Source: Chthoniobacterales bacterium (GTDB lineage Bacteria; Verrucomicrobiota; Verrucomicrobiia; Chthoniobacterales; DASVRZ01). From it: a DNA stretch of 64,000 nucleotides. Position numbers and translations under genes: made by a program. Positions 27,262 through 36,569 of the stretch are shown in pieces. How positions within the stretch are numbered: position 1 is the first letter of the stretch; each line of letters begins with the position of its first letter. The stretch lies in NCBI GenBank assembly GCA_039930045.1, contig JBDSQB010000008.1:24180-88179 (forward strand), written 5' to 3'. A model generated the notes under the pieces. That model ran no database searches, was not told where the DNA came from, and was given only the letters and a program-made list of their open reading frames with translations.

Positions 27262-29832
27262 ATGTTAACATCCGCCCCCGACGGCCTCGATGTTTACGGC
27301 ATTCTTAGTCCACAAGTCGGCGATTGGTTCCGTGCGAAATACGGCGAATTCACCCACGCGCAGACGCTCTGCATCCCGGCGATTCACGAGGGAAAATCCA
27401 TCCTGCTCTCCTCGCCCACTGGCAGCGGAAAAACCCTCGCGGGATTTCTCGGCATCATCGACCGGCTGCTAACATTGCCGCCCAGGGAGCGCGACCTAGG
27501 CATCCACGCGATCTACATTTCTCCGCTGCGCGCGCTGGCTTACGACATCCAGAAAAACCTCACCGAGCCGCTGCGCGAGATGGAACTGGAAGACGACATT
27601 CGAGTCGCACTCCGCTCTGGCGACACCAGATCGACCGAGCGCGCGAGGCAGCGCCGCAAGCCGCCGCACATCCTTCTTACCACGCCGGAAAGCCTCGCGA
27701 TTCTCCTCTGCGCCGAATGGTTTCGCGAGGCTTTGCGGGCGTGCCGCTACGTCATCATCGACGAAGTCCACGCCATCGCTGAAAACAAGCGCGGCACCCA
27801 TCTCAGCGTCTCGCTGGAGCGCGTGGAGCGTTTGGTTAGCACGCCACTCTGCCGCATCGGACTTTCCGCCACCGTCGCACCGCTGGAATTGGTCGCGCAA
27901 TTTCTCGTCGGCATGGATCGTCCCTGTCTCATCGCCGAGGCGAAGGCCGTGCGCCGCATCGAAGTGGAAGTCTTTTCACCGCTCCGCAAGCAACCCTATC
28001 CACCCGCTGGCTGGACTGCGGGCCGGCTGCAAAAGGAACTCGCTGAATTGGTTAGAAGCCGCCGTTCCGTGCTCATCTTTACCAACACGAGATCCGGCGC
28101 GGAGAGCGTGGGCATTCGCCTGAAACAATCCCTCCCCGAGCTGGCGGATCAAATCGAAACGCACCATTCCTCCATCGACCGCGAGATGCGATTGGAAGTC
28201 GAGGACCGTCTGAAAAATGGCGAACTGCGCGCCGTGGTTTGCTCGACCAGTCTGGAAATGGGCATCGACATCGGCGCCATCGATCTCGTGATCATGATTT
28301 CCACTCCCAAGGGAATCTCGCGCACGCTGCAACGCATAGGACGCTCCGGGCACAGCATCCACGACGTGAGTCGCGGCGTGCTCGTGGCGACTAACATCAA
28401 CGATCTCGTCGAATGCGTCGTCACCTCCGATCTCGTCAAACAGCGCCGGCTCGACCCCGTGCGCATTCCGGAAAATTCCTACGACGTTCTTGCGCAACAC
28501 ATCGTCGGCATCGCCATGACGGCTCCCATTTCCATCGAAGACCTCCTAACACTCGTGCGCCGCGCGTGGCCTTACCGCCATTTGACTAACGAAGAAATGG
28601 AATCCGTTCTCATCTATCTTTCCGGCGGGGGACGTTCCCTGCAAAAACAATACGAGGACACCTTCGGCAAGATCCGCGTGATCGACGGAATGGTGCACGC
28701 GTTGAACACCAAAAAAGCCGAGCGCGAATACCTCGTTAACGTCGGCACCATCGCTGCCGACGGGAGTATCAGCGTGATGTTAGGACGCAAACGACTCGGC
28801 ACCGTCGATGAGTATTTCATTAAACACCTGCGTCTCGGCGACATCTTCGTGTTAGGAGGCCGCATGGTGCGCCTGATCGAAACCGGCATTCAGGAGGCCA
28901 AGGTCGAGGCCGCCGATCACGAGTTGCCCACCGTCCCGCGCTGGAATCAAAACAAGATGCCCCTCACCTCCGGCATTGCACGGGAAGTCACACGACTCCG
29001 CACGGAGCTCAACTCCCAGCTTGAAAACACTCTGGTTTCAAGTTTCGAGTCTCAGGTTTCCTCCTCCGCCAACTGGCTGGTCGAACGCTACGAACTCTCG
29101 CTCTCCAACGCACAGGCCGTGGTGAATCACTTTCTGGCGCAACGCCATTTCTCTGCCATCCCGGTCGAGCGCCTGATGTTAGTCGAACTCCACCGCGAGG
29201 AGAAACTCTCGCATTACATCTTCCATTCGCTGATCGGACGCAGCGCCAACGACGCCCTCTCGCGATTGTTAGTCAAACGCGTCAACCAGCTCGTCGGCGG
29301 CAACGCGCTTGTCACCATCGACGACTACGGATTCCTTCTAACCATGCTGCGTTTCCAGGAACTAACCATTGAGCAATGGCACTCGCTTTTCACCCGCGCC
29401 AACGCCGAGGTGGAGTTACAGGAGGCCCTAAAAGATTCCGAGCTAGTGAAATGGCAGTTCCGCGGCGTCGCGCAAACCGGGCTGATGGTTCCGCGCAATC
29501 ATCCCGGACAGGAGCGCCGACTCAAACAACTGCGCTGGAGCAGCGAAATTCTTTTCCGCGTCCTGCAAGAACACGAGCCGGATCATCCACTGCTCGCCGA
29601 AACCTATCGCCAGGCCGAGCAAGTCTTCCTCGACGCCCCCGCCGCATTTGCCTTTCTGGAGGAGGTGCAGGACTACGAATGGCGCCTCGTGGAAACGCCC
29701 AAAATCAGCCCATTCGCCTTCGGCATCTACGTTAGCAAAATCAAGGAAAGCATGCTCATGGAAGACCCCAACATCGCCATCGAACGCCTCTTCAACGAGA
29801 TGTATGGAGACCAGGCGGCAGCGGGTCTATAA
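27262..29832 (+). CDS. Lhr-type DEAD/DEAH superfamily 2 helicase
   Basis: A 3'-5' helicase of 856 residues matching the Lhr core. Motifs: Walker A SSPTGSGKT, IYISPLRALAYDI, TPESLAILL, DEVH box IIDEVHAIAENKRGTHLS, LSATVAPLE, TNTRSGAESVG, CSTSLEMGIDIGAIDLV and QRIGRSGHS. After the RecA-like domains come the winged helix and the Lhr-core C-terminal region. Bacterial Lhr proteins are linked to DNA repair and are often larger (about 1500); the core form of about 850-900 is more like the archaeal one. Seven TGTTAG hexamers lie within it, in several codon phases. Confidence 0.9.
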   Translation: MLTSAPDGLDVYGILSPQVGDWFRAKYGEFTHAQTLCIPAIHEGKSILLSSPTGSGKTLAGFLGIIDRLLTLPPRERDLGIHAIYISPLRALAYDIQKNLTEPLREMELEDDIRVALRSGDTRSTERARQRRKPPHILLTTPESLAILLCAEWFREALRACRYVIIDEVHAIAENKRGTHLSVSLERVERLVSTPLCRIGLSATVAPLELVAQFLVGMDRPCLIAEAKAVRRIEVEVFSPLRKQPYPPAGWTAGRLQKELAELVRSRRSVLIFTNTRSGAESVGIRLKQSLPELADQIETHHSSIDREMRLEVEDRLKNGELRAVVCSTSLEMGIDIGAIDLVIMISTPKGISRTLQRIGRSGHSIHDVSRGVLVATNINDLVECVVTSDLVKQRRLDPVRIPENSYDVLAQHIVGIAMTAPISIEDLLTLVRRAWPYRHLTNEEMESVLIYLSGGGRSLQKQYEDTFGKIRVIDGMVHALNTKKAEREYLVNVGTIAADGSISVMLGRKRLGTVDEYFIKHLRLGDIFVLGGRMVRLIETGIQEAKVEAADHELPTVPRWNQNKMPLTSGIAREVTRLRTELNSQLENTLVSSFESQVSSSANWLVERYELSLSNAQAVVNHFLAQRHFSAIPVERLMLVELHREEKLSHYIFHSLIGRSANDALSRLLVKRVNQLVGGNALVTIDDYGFLLTMLRFQELTIEQWHSLFTRANAEVELQEALKDSELVKWQFRGVAQTGLMVPRNHPGQERRLKQLRWSSEILFRVLQEHEPDHPLLAETYRQAEQVFLDAPAAFAFLEEVQDYEWRLVETPKISPFAFGIYVSKIKESMLMEDPNIAIERLFNEMYGDQAAAGL

Positions 29833-29953
29833 CATGACAAACAATCGCTTGAACGCGAGATGGAGAAACTGGAGGCTGCGCGCCACCTATGGAGAGTCAA
29901 CCCTCTCTAGCTGACTCGACAGGCTGCGCGAAAACGTCTTTATTGAGGGTGCC

Positions 29954-31303
29954 ATGCTGCCCGAGATCACGACTTCCATTCCCGGGCCGCGCTCGGTGGC
30001 GCTGGCGGCGCGTCTGCGGAAATCGGAGAGTCGCAATGTGACCTATGTGAGCGACGAATTTCCTGTCTTCTGGGAGCGCGCCGCGGGGACGAATGTCTGG
30101 GACGTGGATGGCAACCGGCACCTCGATCTCACCTCGGGGTTTGCCGTGGCCGGGCTGGGCTACGGTCAGCCGGAGATCGTCGCCGCGATGCGTGAGCAGG
30201 CCGGGCAGCTCTACCACGCGATGGGCGACGTGCATCCCACGGAATTGAAAGTGCGGCTTTGCGAGGAACTGAGTCGGGTGACGTTTGAACGCTGGGGCTT
30301 GGGCAATGGAAAAACCATTCTCGCCAATTCGGGTTCGGAGGCTGTCGAGGCGGCGTTGAAGACGGCCTTTATCGCGACGGGAAAACGCGGAGTGATCGCC
30401 TTCGAGGGCGCGTATCACGGGCTGGGTTACGGTGCATTGGAGGCGGGCGGGCTGCCGTTTTTTCGCGATCCCTTTCGGCGTCAGTTGGGAGATTTCGCGC
30501 ATCTGGTTCCTTTCCCGGAAAGCGGGGCGATGACATCGCCCGACGCGCCCTTTCCAGAGTGCGATGGAACTCCAATGGCGGCCATTGCGGCCCAGATCGA
30601 GCGGCTTCTAACCAATGAGGAAATCGGCTGCATATTGGTCGAGCCGTGTCAGGGCCGCGCCGGGGACATTGTGCCGCCGCGCGAGTTTTTGCCGTTGCTA
30701 AGAACGCTCTGCGACCGGCATGGCGTGCTGCTGGTTTTAGACGAGATTTACACCGGCTTCAACCGCACCGGGGAGCTTTTTGCCTGCGATCATTCGACGG
30801 CGAAACCGGACTTGATCTGTCTCGGCAAAGGTCTCACCTCAGGCTTCCCGCTTTCGGCCTGTGTCGGGCGCACCGCCGTGATGGATGCCTGGCCCGAGTC
30901 GGCGGGAGAGGCGTTGCACACGAGCACGTTTCTGGGCAACCCGCTCGGCTGCCGCATGGCGCTGGAATCGCTGCGTTTGCAGGTTGCTCCTAACATTGCG
31001 ATGCAAGTCCGCTCAACGGGCGAGAAACTCTGGCGCGCGCTCGCCGCCATCGCACATCCGAGGTGCGGTCGCGTGCGCGGCATTGGGCTGATGTTAGGAC
31101 TCGAAATTCTCGATAACGATGGAACTCCCGATCCGGCGCTGATGGGGCAAATCATCACCCGCGGTCTGCGCGATGGTTTGATCCTGCTCGGCGGCGGGAA
31201 GACGGGGAATGTCCTTTCCTTTACGCCGCCGTTCGCGCTGTCCGATGATGAGATTCATTACACTCAAACTCGCCTGCAAACTTACTTCGATGAAAGCGTC
31301 TAA
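29954..31303 (+). CDS. Class III PLP aminotransferase (4-aminobutyrate / acetylornithine aminotransferase type)
   Basis: A 449-residue fold-type I aminotransferase. Family features are YVSDEFPVFWERAAGTNVWDVDGN, LTSGFAVAGLGY, ILANSGSEAVEAALKTA, FEGAYHGLGYG, LVLDEIYTGFNRTG and the PLP Lys in CLGKGLTSGFPLSA. It resembles GabT-like enzymes, but argD-like or other omega-amino acid specificities are possible. A GAGGG box stands four bases before the ATG, one of the better ribosome sites in the window. The last 14 bases overlap the prepilin-like gene. Confidence 0.88.
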   Translation: MLPEITTSIPGPRSVALAARLRKSESRNVTYVSDEFPVFWERAAGTNVWDVDGNRHLDLTSGFAVAGLGYGQPEIVAAMREQAGQLYHAMGDVHPTELKVRLCEELSRVTFERWGLGNGKTILANSGSEAVEAALKTAFIATGKRGVIAFEGAYHGLGYGALEAGGLPFFRDPFRRQLGDFAHLVPFPESGAMTSPDAPFPECDGTPMAAIAAQIERLLTNEEIGCILVEPCQGRAGDIVPPREFLPLLRTLCDRHGVLLVLDEIYTGFNRTGELFACDHSTAKPDLICLGKGLTSGFPLSACVGRTAVMDAWPESAGEALHTSTFLGNPLGCRMALESLRLQVAPNIAMQVRSTGEKLWRALAAIAHPRCGRVRGIGLMLGLEILDNDGTPDPALMGQIITRGLRDGLILLGGGKTGNVLSFTPPFALSDDEIHYTQTRLQTYFDESV

Positions 31304-32051
31304 CATTGACGCCTTTACCCTGATCGAATTGTTAGTTGTCATCGGCATCATCGCCGTGCTCGCGGGAATTATTTTACCTGTGATGTCGAGCAGCCAGGCC
31401 ACGGCGCAGGCGGCCAAGTGCCAGGCGAATCTGCGTCAGATCGGGATCGGACTCACCTTGTATGCGAACGACAACAATAACATTCTCTCGAACTCCGCCT
31501 ATGGCAGCACGACTCTGGCGACTAACAACAGCACGACTTACAAATGGATGGACGCGATCTATCCGTATGCGTCGAGCGAGAAGATTTTTCTCTGCCCGTC
31601 GGACACTGGTGCGAAGTATCGCGCTTCGCAAAATCTGAAGAGCGGTGAGACGAGCACCGACTACGGAAGTTATGGGTTGAACGGCGCGTATTCCGCTGCG
31701 GGCGATGGCCAGACTCCGCCGCGTTCATCTGCACTCTATCAGGTGAATCGACTGCAACTCGAGGACCCGGTGAACACGGTCTGGGTGACCGATACTAACA
31801 ATCGGGGAGGCAACGGCTCCTTCGGATTTACCTGGACGAATGCGGGCGCGAATCCGTCGCTTACCAGCACGTCACCGCGGCAGTTGGACAAAATTATCGA
31901 GCGTCATCACAACGGAACGAACGTCCTCTTTTGTGATGGTCACGCCGAACTGCGCAAACTGGAAACGCTCACCCCGACGCATTCCGTGACCGATCCAGTG
32001 GACGGCGCAACCAAGAACGTGATGTATCTTTTTTCAGTCGAGTCCGATTGA
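31290..32051 (+). CDS. Type II secretion/prepilin-like protein with H-x9-DG motif
   Basis: About 253 residues. The N-terminus IDAFTLIELLVVIGIIAVLAGI is a type IV prepilin/pseudopilin leader and helix, preceded by a short leader that a PilD-type peptidase would cut before Phe. The C-terminal part has the H-x9-DG signature (HHNGTNVLFCDGH), the mark of the large prepilin-like families of Planctomycetes and Verrucomicrobia. The body is rich in Ser, Asn and Gly. It overlaps the aminotransferase stop by 14 bases and is read in another frame. These families are highly paralogous and of unknown role. Confidence 0.85.
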   Translation: MKASNIDAFTLIELLVVIGIIAVLAGIILPVMSSSQATAQAAKCQANLRQIGIGLTLYANDNNNILSNSAYGSTTLATNNSTTYKWMDAIYPYASSEKIFLCPSDTGAKYRASQNLKSGETSTDYGSYGLNGAYSAAGDGQTPPRSSALYQVNRLQLEDPVNTVWVTDTNNRGGNGSFGFTWTNAGANPSLTSTSPRQLDKIIERHHNGTNVLFCDGHAELRKLETLTPTHSVTDPVDGATKNVMYLFSVESD

Positions 32052-32054
32052 AAT

Positions 32055-32474
32055 CTAAGACTTCTTTGCGCGCTGGGCGGCGACTGCTTCGACAGTGATC
32101 GCCGGAGCGTCGTGGCCGTAAGTTTTCCGAATGTGCGTGAGCACGGCGGCGACTTCGGCGTCGGTGAGTTGGGCAAATGGCGGCATGGTGTTTGAGTAGC
32201 TGTCGCGCGCGGGATCGAGGACTAGCGCCGGGCCTTCGAGGAGGACGCGAATGAGTCGGACTGGATCGCCGGCAACGACCGGGCTGTCGGCCAGCGGCGG
32301 TTGCATCATGGGCACTCCGCTGCCGTCCTCCATGTGGCAGACGGCGCAGTTTTTAGAATACAATGTGGCTCCACTCATGATCGGCACCGGAGTTGGAGTC
32401 GGATGGCTGGCTGGCTCCTCGGGTTTGCAGCCGACGAGACAAAGGCCGACCGCGAGGAGAATGGGAAATTTCAC
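32055..32474 (-). CDS. Lipoprotein cytochrome c
   Basis: About 139 residues. The GTG start gives VKFPILLAVGLCLVGCKPEEP, a signal with lipobox LVGC. A single haem-binding CAVCH motif lies in NCAVCHMEDGSG, and a distal Met is in NTMPPF, giving His/Met ligation as in class I cytochromes c. It overlaps the stop of the upstream sugar dehydrogenase by four bases (GTGA), so the two are co-transcribed; the cytochrome is the likely electron acceptor of that enzyme. GTG is chosen because it fits the lipoprotein signal; the longer frame upstream lies inside the dehydrogenase gene. Confidence 0.88.
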   Translation of the reverse strand: MKFPILLAVGLCLVGCKPEEPASHPTPTPVPIMSGATLYSKNCAVCHMEDGSGVPMMQPPLADSPVVAGDPVRLIRVLLEGPALVLDPARDSYSNTMPPFAQLTDAEVAAVLTHIRKTYGHDAPAITVEAVAAQRAKKS

Positions 32475-33739
32475 GGTTTCGCCCCGGTATAAATGATCCG
32501 GTAAACGCGTCCGTGCGCGTCGTCGCCGACATAGAGCGAGCCGTCGGGACCCATCGCGAGACCGCAGGGACGATGCTTCGCCTGGCCGGGCGATTGCACC
32601 TCGTCGAGGCCGGAAAATCCGTCGGCGAAGATTTCGTAACTGCCGAGTGGCAGGCCTTTGGCGTCGAACGGCACGAAGCTCACATTGTAGCCGCGCTGCG
32701 GTTTGGGCGCGCGATTCCAAGAGCCGTGAAAGGCGACGAACGCGCCATTGCGATATTTCTCGGGGAATTGCGTGCCGGTGTAGATGACGGTTTGCAGAGG
32801 CGCCCAGTGTCCGGGAAAGGCGACCAGCGGCGGCTCGTATTTGTCCGCACCCTCGGCCTTTTTCTTGCCATCGCCGCCGTACTCGGGAGCGGCCATGTAG
32901 GATTTCTGCTGCCAGTCATAATAGGCAAACGGCCAGCCGTAGTTGCCGCCTTCCTTGAGTCGATACATCACTTCCGACGGCTGCTCGGCGCTCATTTCGG
33001 CGTCGTAGAATTGCGGGGCGACGGTGCTGAGCTGGTCGCGGCCCATTTGCATCACGAAAAACGACTTCGACACCGGATGCCACGCGATGCCCAGCATGTG
33101 GCGGTGACCGGTGGAAAAGTGGGTGCCGTCCTTTTGCTCCTGATTCAATTTGTCGGCGGAGAAACGCCACCAGCCGCCGTGGGTTTTCAGAAATTCCGTG
33201 GGATCGCCGCCCTTCGCACCGAGGGCGCGATCGGGAGTGCCAAAGGAATTCGAGGGCGAGCCGACCTCGACGAAGAGGTTGCCCTCGGGGTCGAAGGCGA
33301 AGGATTTGGCGTTGTGCTGGCCCTTGTTGGGCAGGCCTTTGACGATGGTTTCTTTCTCGCCGCTGGGAACGAGTTCGCCGGGCTTCAGCGCCTGCCGGAA
33401 AACCGCGTCGTCGCTGGAGTAATAGACATAGCCATTGTGCAACGCCACGCCGGTGCCGCCGCCATCGCCGAAGGTCTGCACCGACTCGGCGCGTCCATCG
33501 CCATCCGCATCGTGCAGCACGACGAGGCCGTCTTTTTTCTTCCGCAGATAGATGTCGCCAGCGGGCGAGATCGTCATGAAACGAATCGGCCCCAGATTGT
33601 CGGCCACGACGAGGGCCTGGAAGCCGGGCGGGAGTTTCAGCTCGGCATTGTCGGGATCGGGCGCGGGATTGGCGGCGCTGGCTGGAAAGACGCTGGCCAT
33701 CAACGACAGCAGCAGGACTCCGAGGGGAAGGATTCGCAT
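32471..33739 (-). CDS. PQQ-type glucose/sorbosone dehydrogenase family protein
   Basis: A periplasmic beta-propeller enzyme of 422 residues. The signal peptide is MRILPLGVLLLSLMASVFPASA. Propeller blades include KLPPGFQALVVADNLGPIRFMTISP, GDGGGTGVAL, GQHNAKSFAFDPEGNLFVEVGS and the C-terminal HRPCGLAMGPDGSLYVGDD. This is the soluble aldose/sorbosone dehydrogenase (PF07995) or L-sorbosone-like group; PQQ or calcium dependence is family knowledge, not visible here. The adjacent cytochrome c supports an electron-transfer role. The exact sugar is not known. Confidence 0.82.
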   Translation of the reverse strand: MRILPLGVLLLSLMASVFPASAANPAPDPDNAELKLPPGFQALVVADNLGPIRFMTISPAGDIYLRKKKDGLVVLHDADGDGRAESVQTFGDGGGTGVALHNGYVYYSSDDAVFRQALKPGELVPSGEKETIVKGLPNKGQHNAKSFAFDPEGNLFVEVGSPSNSFGTPDRALGAKGGDPTEFLKTHGGWWRFSADKLNQEQKDGTHFSTGHRHMLGIAWHPVSKSFFVMQMGRDQLSTVAPQFYDAEMSAEQPSEVMYRLKEGGNYGWPFAYYDWQQKSYMAAPEYGGDGKKKAEGADKYEPPLVAFPGHWAPLQTVIYTGTQFPEKYRNGAFVAFHGSWNRAPKPQRGYNVSFVPFDAKGLPLGSYEIFADGFSGLDEVQSPGQAKHRPCGLAMGPDGSLYVGDDAHGRVYRIIYTGAKP

Positions 33740-33786
33740 AGTTCGCGGAGGTTAGCAGCCGCCGCACATCTGGCAAGTCCGCGTGA

Positions 33787-34119
33787 TTAGACTGGAACTG
33801 GAATCGCCTCGCAGACCTCGCGCCAACCGGGAAAATTCCATGTGTTCGGAAACCCGGCGCATTGCGTGGGCTTTACCGGCTGCACCCGGCAATCGCGGCC
33901 ATCGAGGAAGATGCATTCACCCTCATTTCCATCGCCTTTGTTGAGCAGCGCGAGGCCCTGACGATCCGGGCGCAGGCGCGTCCACATATCGATGAAACTC
34001 CGCTCATCCTGGCCAAGATATTCGGCGATCCGCGTGATGTCGGCGTCCGTGAGCTTCACCTGGCCGGGCCATTTGCAGCAGTTCGTGCAGCGCTGGCATT
34101 GATAGTAAACGGAGGACAC
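33787..34119 (-). CDS. YkgJ family cysteine-cluster (Zn/Fe-chelating) protein
   Basis: A 110-residue cytosolic protein starting with GTG. The CxxCxxCC cluster (CQRCTNCCKWPG) and the later pair CRVQPVKPTQCAGFP are the metal-chelating cysteines of the CxxCxxxxC (PF03692) family. Function is unknown for most members. It is divergent from rfbB with an 87-base gap, which must contain both promoters; I could not identify consensus boxes. A second member of the family lies on the other side of the rfbBD pair. Confidence 0.82.
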   Translation of the reverse strand: MSSVYYQCQRCTNCCKWPGQVKLTDADITRIAEYLGQDERSFIDMWTRLRPDRQGLALLNKGDGNEGECIFLDGRDCRVQPVKPTQCAGFPNTWNFPGWREVCEAIPVPV

Positions 34120-34206
34120 GCTGCATCGTGCCCTAACTCGGATGCGACTGCAAACCGCCTGTTTTTAAGTTGCTCCGGGGCTCGGGTTTGGTTTGAGTGG
34201 ACTTCC

Positions 34207-35187
34207 ATGCAAATTCTCGTCACTGGCGGCTGCGGCTTCATCGGCAGTAATTTCCTGCGGCTGCTCCTCGCCGAATACCCCGAAACCCGGCTCACCAACC
34301 TCGATCTGCTAACCTACGCGGGCAACAGCGCCACAGTCGCCGATCTGGCGGAAGCGTTCCCGTTTCGCTACAGTTTTATTCAGGCCGACATCGCGGACGA
34401 ACCGGCCATCGACGCCATTCTTTCGGGGAAAAAATATGACGCCATCGTCAATTTCGCCGCAGAGAGCCACGTGGATCGCTCCATCACCGGCCCGCACGAA
34501 TTTGTCCGCACGAACGTCCTCGGCACGAGCATTCTCCTGCATTCCGCCCGCAAACACGGCGTGAAACGTTTCGTTCAGATCTCGACGGACGAGGTCTACG
34601 GATCGCTCGGGCCGACGGGGAAATTCACCGAAACGACGCCTCTCGACCCGAGCTCGCCTTATTCCGCGAGCAAGACCGGGGGCGATTTGCTCGCGCTCGC
34701 CTGCCATCACACCTACGGCCAGGAAGTGCTCGTGACCCGCTGCTCGAACAACTACGGCCCGTATCAGTTTCCTGAAAAATTGATCCCGCTGATGATCATC
34801 AACGCGTCGCAGGACAAGAAATTGCCGGTCTATGGCGATGGTCTGAATGTGCGCGACTGGATTCACGTCGAGGACCATTGCGAGGCGGTGGCGAAGGTGC
34901 TTTTCGAGGGAAAACTGGGCGAGGTTTACAACATCGGCGGCGACGGCGAGCTGCTCAATATCGAGGTCGTGAAGATGATCCTCGACCGGCTCGGAAAGTC
35001 GCACAATTTGATTTCCTACGTCACAGACAGGCTCGGACATGACCGGCGTTACGCGATCGATTCGTCGAAGATTCAAATGCAACTCGGATGGCGTCCAAAG
35101 CATCGGCCCGAGACGAGCATTCCGGCGACGGTGGATTGGTATCTGGCGAATCGCGCCTGGTGGGAACCGCTTTTAGGCCGGAAATAA
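34207..35187 (+). CDS. rfbB: dTDP-glucose 4,6-dehydratase
   Basis: Extended short-chain dehydrogenase making dTDP-4-keto-6-deoxy-glucose, the second step towards dTDP-rhamnose. The 326-residue protein has the NAD-binding TGGCGFIGSNF, DLLTYAGN, FAAESHVDRSI, the catalytic ISTDEVYGS, YSASKTGGDLL (Tyr-x3-Lys) and NNYGPYQFPEKLIP. Length is standard. Start chosen at ATG 34207 because the NAD motif begins there. The stop overlaps the rfbD start by one base (TAATG). No rfbA or rfbC is adjacent. Confidence 0.95.
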   Translation: MQILVTGGCGFIGSNFLRLLLAEYPETRLTNLDLLTYAGNSATVADLAEAFPFRYSFIQADIADEPAIDAILSGKKYDAIVNFAAESHVDRSITGPHEFVRTNVLGTSILLHSARKHGVKRFVQISTDEVYGSLGPTGKFTETTPLDPSSPYSASKTGGDLLALACHHTYGQEVLVTRCSNNYGPYQFPEKLIPLMIINASQDKKLPVYGDGLNVRDWIHVEDHCEAVAKVLFEGKLGEVYNIGGDGELLNIEVVKMILDRLGKSHNLISYVTDRLGHDRRYAIDSSKIQMQLGWRPKHRPETSIPATVDWYLANRAWWEPLLGRK

Positions 35188-36068
35188 TGGCTCGCGTCCT
35201 CATTCTCGGCAGTGGCGGACGACTCGGAGCCGCCCTCGTGGAAAACTACGCCAGCCGGCACGAGGTCATCGGCCTGAGTCGTATGGAACTCGACCTCGGC
35301 CACACCCGGCAATTGCGCGAAAAGCTGTCCGGGCTGGACTTCGATGTGGCGGTGAATTGCGCCGCGCTGACGAATGTCGATTACTGCGAAACGCATCGCG
35401 AGGAATCCTTTGCGATCAATCAGGACGCCGTCCGCATCATCGCCGAGGAGTGCCAGAAAAAGTCGGCGCGCCTGATCCACATCAGCACGGATTACGTTTT
35501 CTCCGGCGAACAAACCACGCCCCACTCCGAGACCGATCCGGTGGAGCCGATCAGCGTTTATGGCGAATCGAAACGCGGCGGCGAACTGGCCGCGCTCGAC
35601 GTCTCGCCCGAAAATCTCGCCGTGCGCGTCTCGTGGGTTTTCGGCCCGCATCGTCCGAGTTTCATCGACGCCATGCTGCGCCGGGCGAAGACGGAGCCGG
35701 AGATTTCGGCGGTGGACGATAAATTTTCCACGCCGACTTACACGCTCGATCTGGCCGAAATGCTGGAGCCTTATCTCACCGAAATCAGCGCCGGAGGCAT
35801 CCTGCATTTGTGCAACGGCGGCTCCTGCAGCTGGCGCGAATATGCCCAGCACGCCCTCGATGTCGCCCACGCCAGCGGCCTCCCGCTGCTCGCGACCACG
35901 GTGAGTCGAATCGAACTCGACTCACTCACCGCTTTCGTCGCGAAACGTCCCCGGCACACGCTGCTTTCCACCGACCGCTACACTCGCGAAACGGGTCGAA
36001 TGCCCCGCCCGTGGCAGGACGCCGTCGCCGAATACGTGCGCGATTTCGGCGCGCAGATTCTTAGCTGA
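35187..36068 (+). CDS. rfbD: dTDP-4-dehydrorhamnose reductase (or related sugar reductase)
   Basis: A 293-residue SDR that reduces the 4-keto group of dTDP-4-dehydro-rhamnose. Motifs: LILGSGGRLGAALVENY, VNCAALTNVDYCETH, HISTDYVFSG, VYGESKRGGEL (Tyr-x3-Lys) and VRVSWVFGP. Its short N-terminal loop and the rfbB partner upstream support the dTDP-sugar role, but similar reductases act on other nucleotide sugars. The gene ends inside the convergent YkgJ-like gene by eight bases. Confidence 0.88.
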   Translation: MARVLILGSGGRLGAALVENYASRHEVIGLSRMELDLGHTRQLREKLSGLDFDVAVNCAALTNVDYCETHREESFAINQDAVRIIAEECQKKSARLIHISTDYVFSGEQTTPHSETDPVEPISVYGESKRGGELAALDVSPENLAVRVSWVFGPHRPSFIDAMLRRAKTEPEISAVDDKFSTPTYTLDLAEMLEPYLTEISAGGILHLCNGGSCSWREYAQHALDVAHASGLPLLATTVSRIELDSLTAFVAKRPRHTLLSTDRYTRETGRMPRPWQDAVAEYVRDFGAQILS

Positions 36069-36507
36069 GTTCCGACGCTTCCCGAAGTGCGCTCTCGATC
36101 GGCTTCGAGCCGTCGCCGCCCGTTTGCGCGTCGATCGTTTCCAAGCGCCGGATCAGATCGATCACTTCGTTTCGCGCCTGCGGACCGCCCGCTGCCTGGC
36201 AAAAATGCGTCCGGCAGCCAAAGGGCCGGCCCGCGTAAATCAGGCAGCGCAGCGTCTTCGGATTCAACAGCGGACACGCGCCATCGATGGATTCCGGGAG
36301 CGTTTTTCGTCCGCTCGCCTTCACCGCCGCCCAGGCCGTGATCGCCTCTCCGCGCGTCAGGTGCGGCGTTTTTCCGGTCAGTCGAAACTGGCAGCATTGC
36401 GCGATACCAGTGCAACTCCGCTCTGCCGGACGACGCGCGAGTTCGGCATAGATCGCCTGCGTTTCCGCGATCACGCCGCGCACCTGCTCTTTGAAAAACG
36501 TGCTCAC
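36061..36507 (-). CDS. YkgJ-like cysteine-cluster protein (second copy of family)
   Basis: A 148-residue protein starting with GTG (STFFKEQVRGVIAETQAIYAELARR). Cysteines at C-x6-CC (CTGIAQCC), CPLLNPKTLRC and CRTHFCQ resemble the YkgJ family, with a more open spacing in the first cluster than in the 33.8 kb copy. It is convergent with rfbD and overlaps its end by eight bases. It has no membrane segment. Family membership is likely but less firm than for the first copy. Confidence 0.7.
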   Translation of the reverse strand: MSTFFKEQVRGVIAETQAIYAELARRPAERSCTGIAQCCQFRLTGKTPHLTRGEAITAWAAVKASGRKTLPESIDGACPLLNPKTLRCLIYAGRPFGCRTHFCQAAGGPQARNEVIDLIRRLETIDAQTGGDGSKPIESALREASELS

Positions 36508-36569
36508 GTCGTCAACCTAACAAAATCCCGCAAATCCCCCAACTCTTCATTTGAGAACTCCATTTCCCT

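Noticed and set aside
29890..29906. GAGAG/CTCTC hairpin between the Lhr gene and the aminotransferase
   Set aside because: Short stem with no T-run; too weak to call a terminator or a site.
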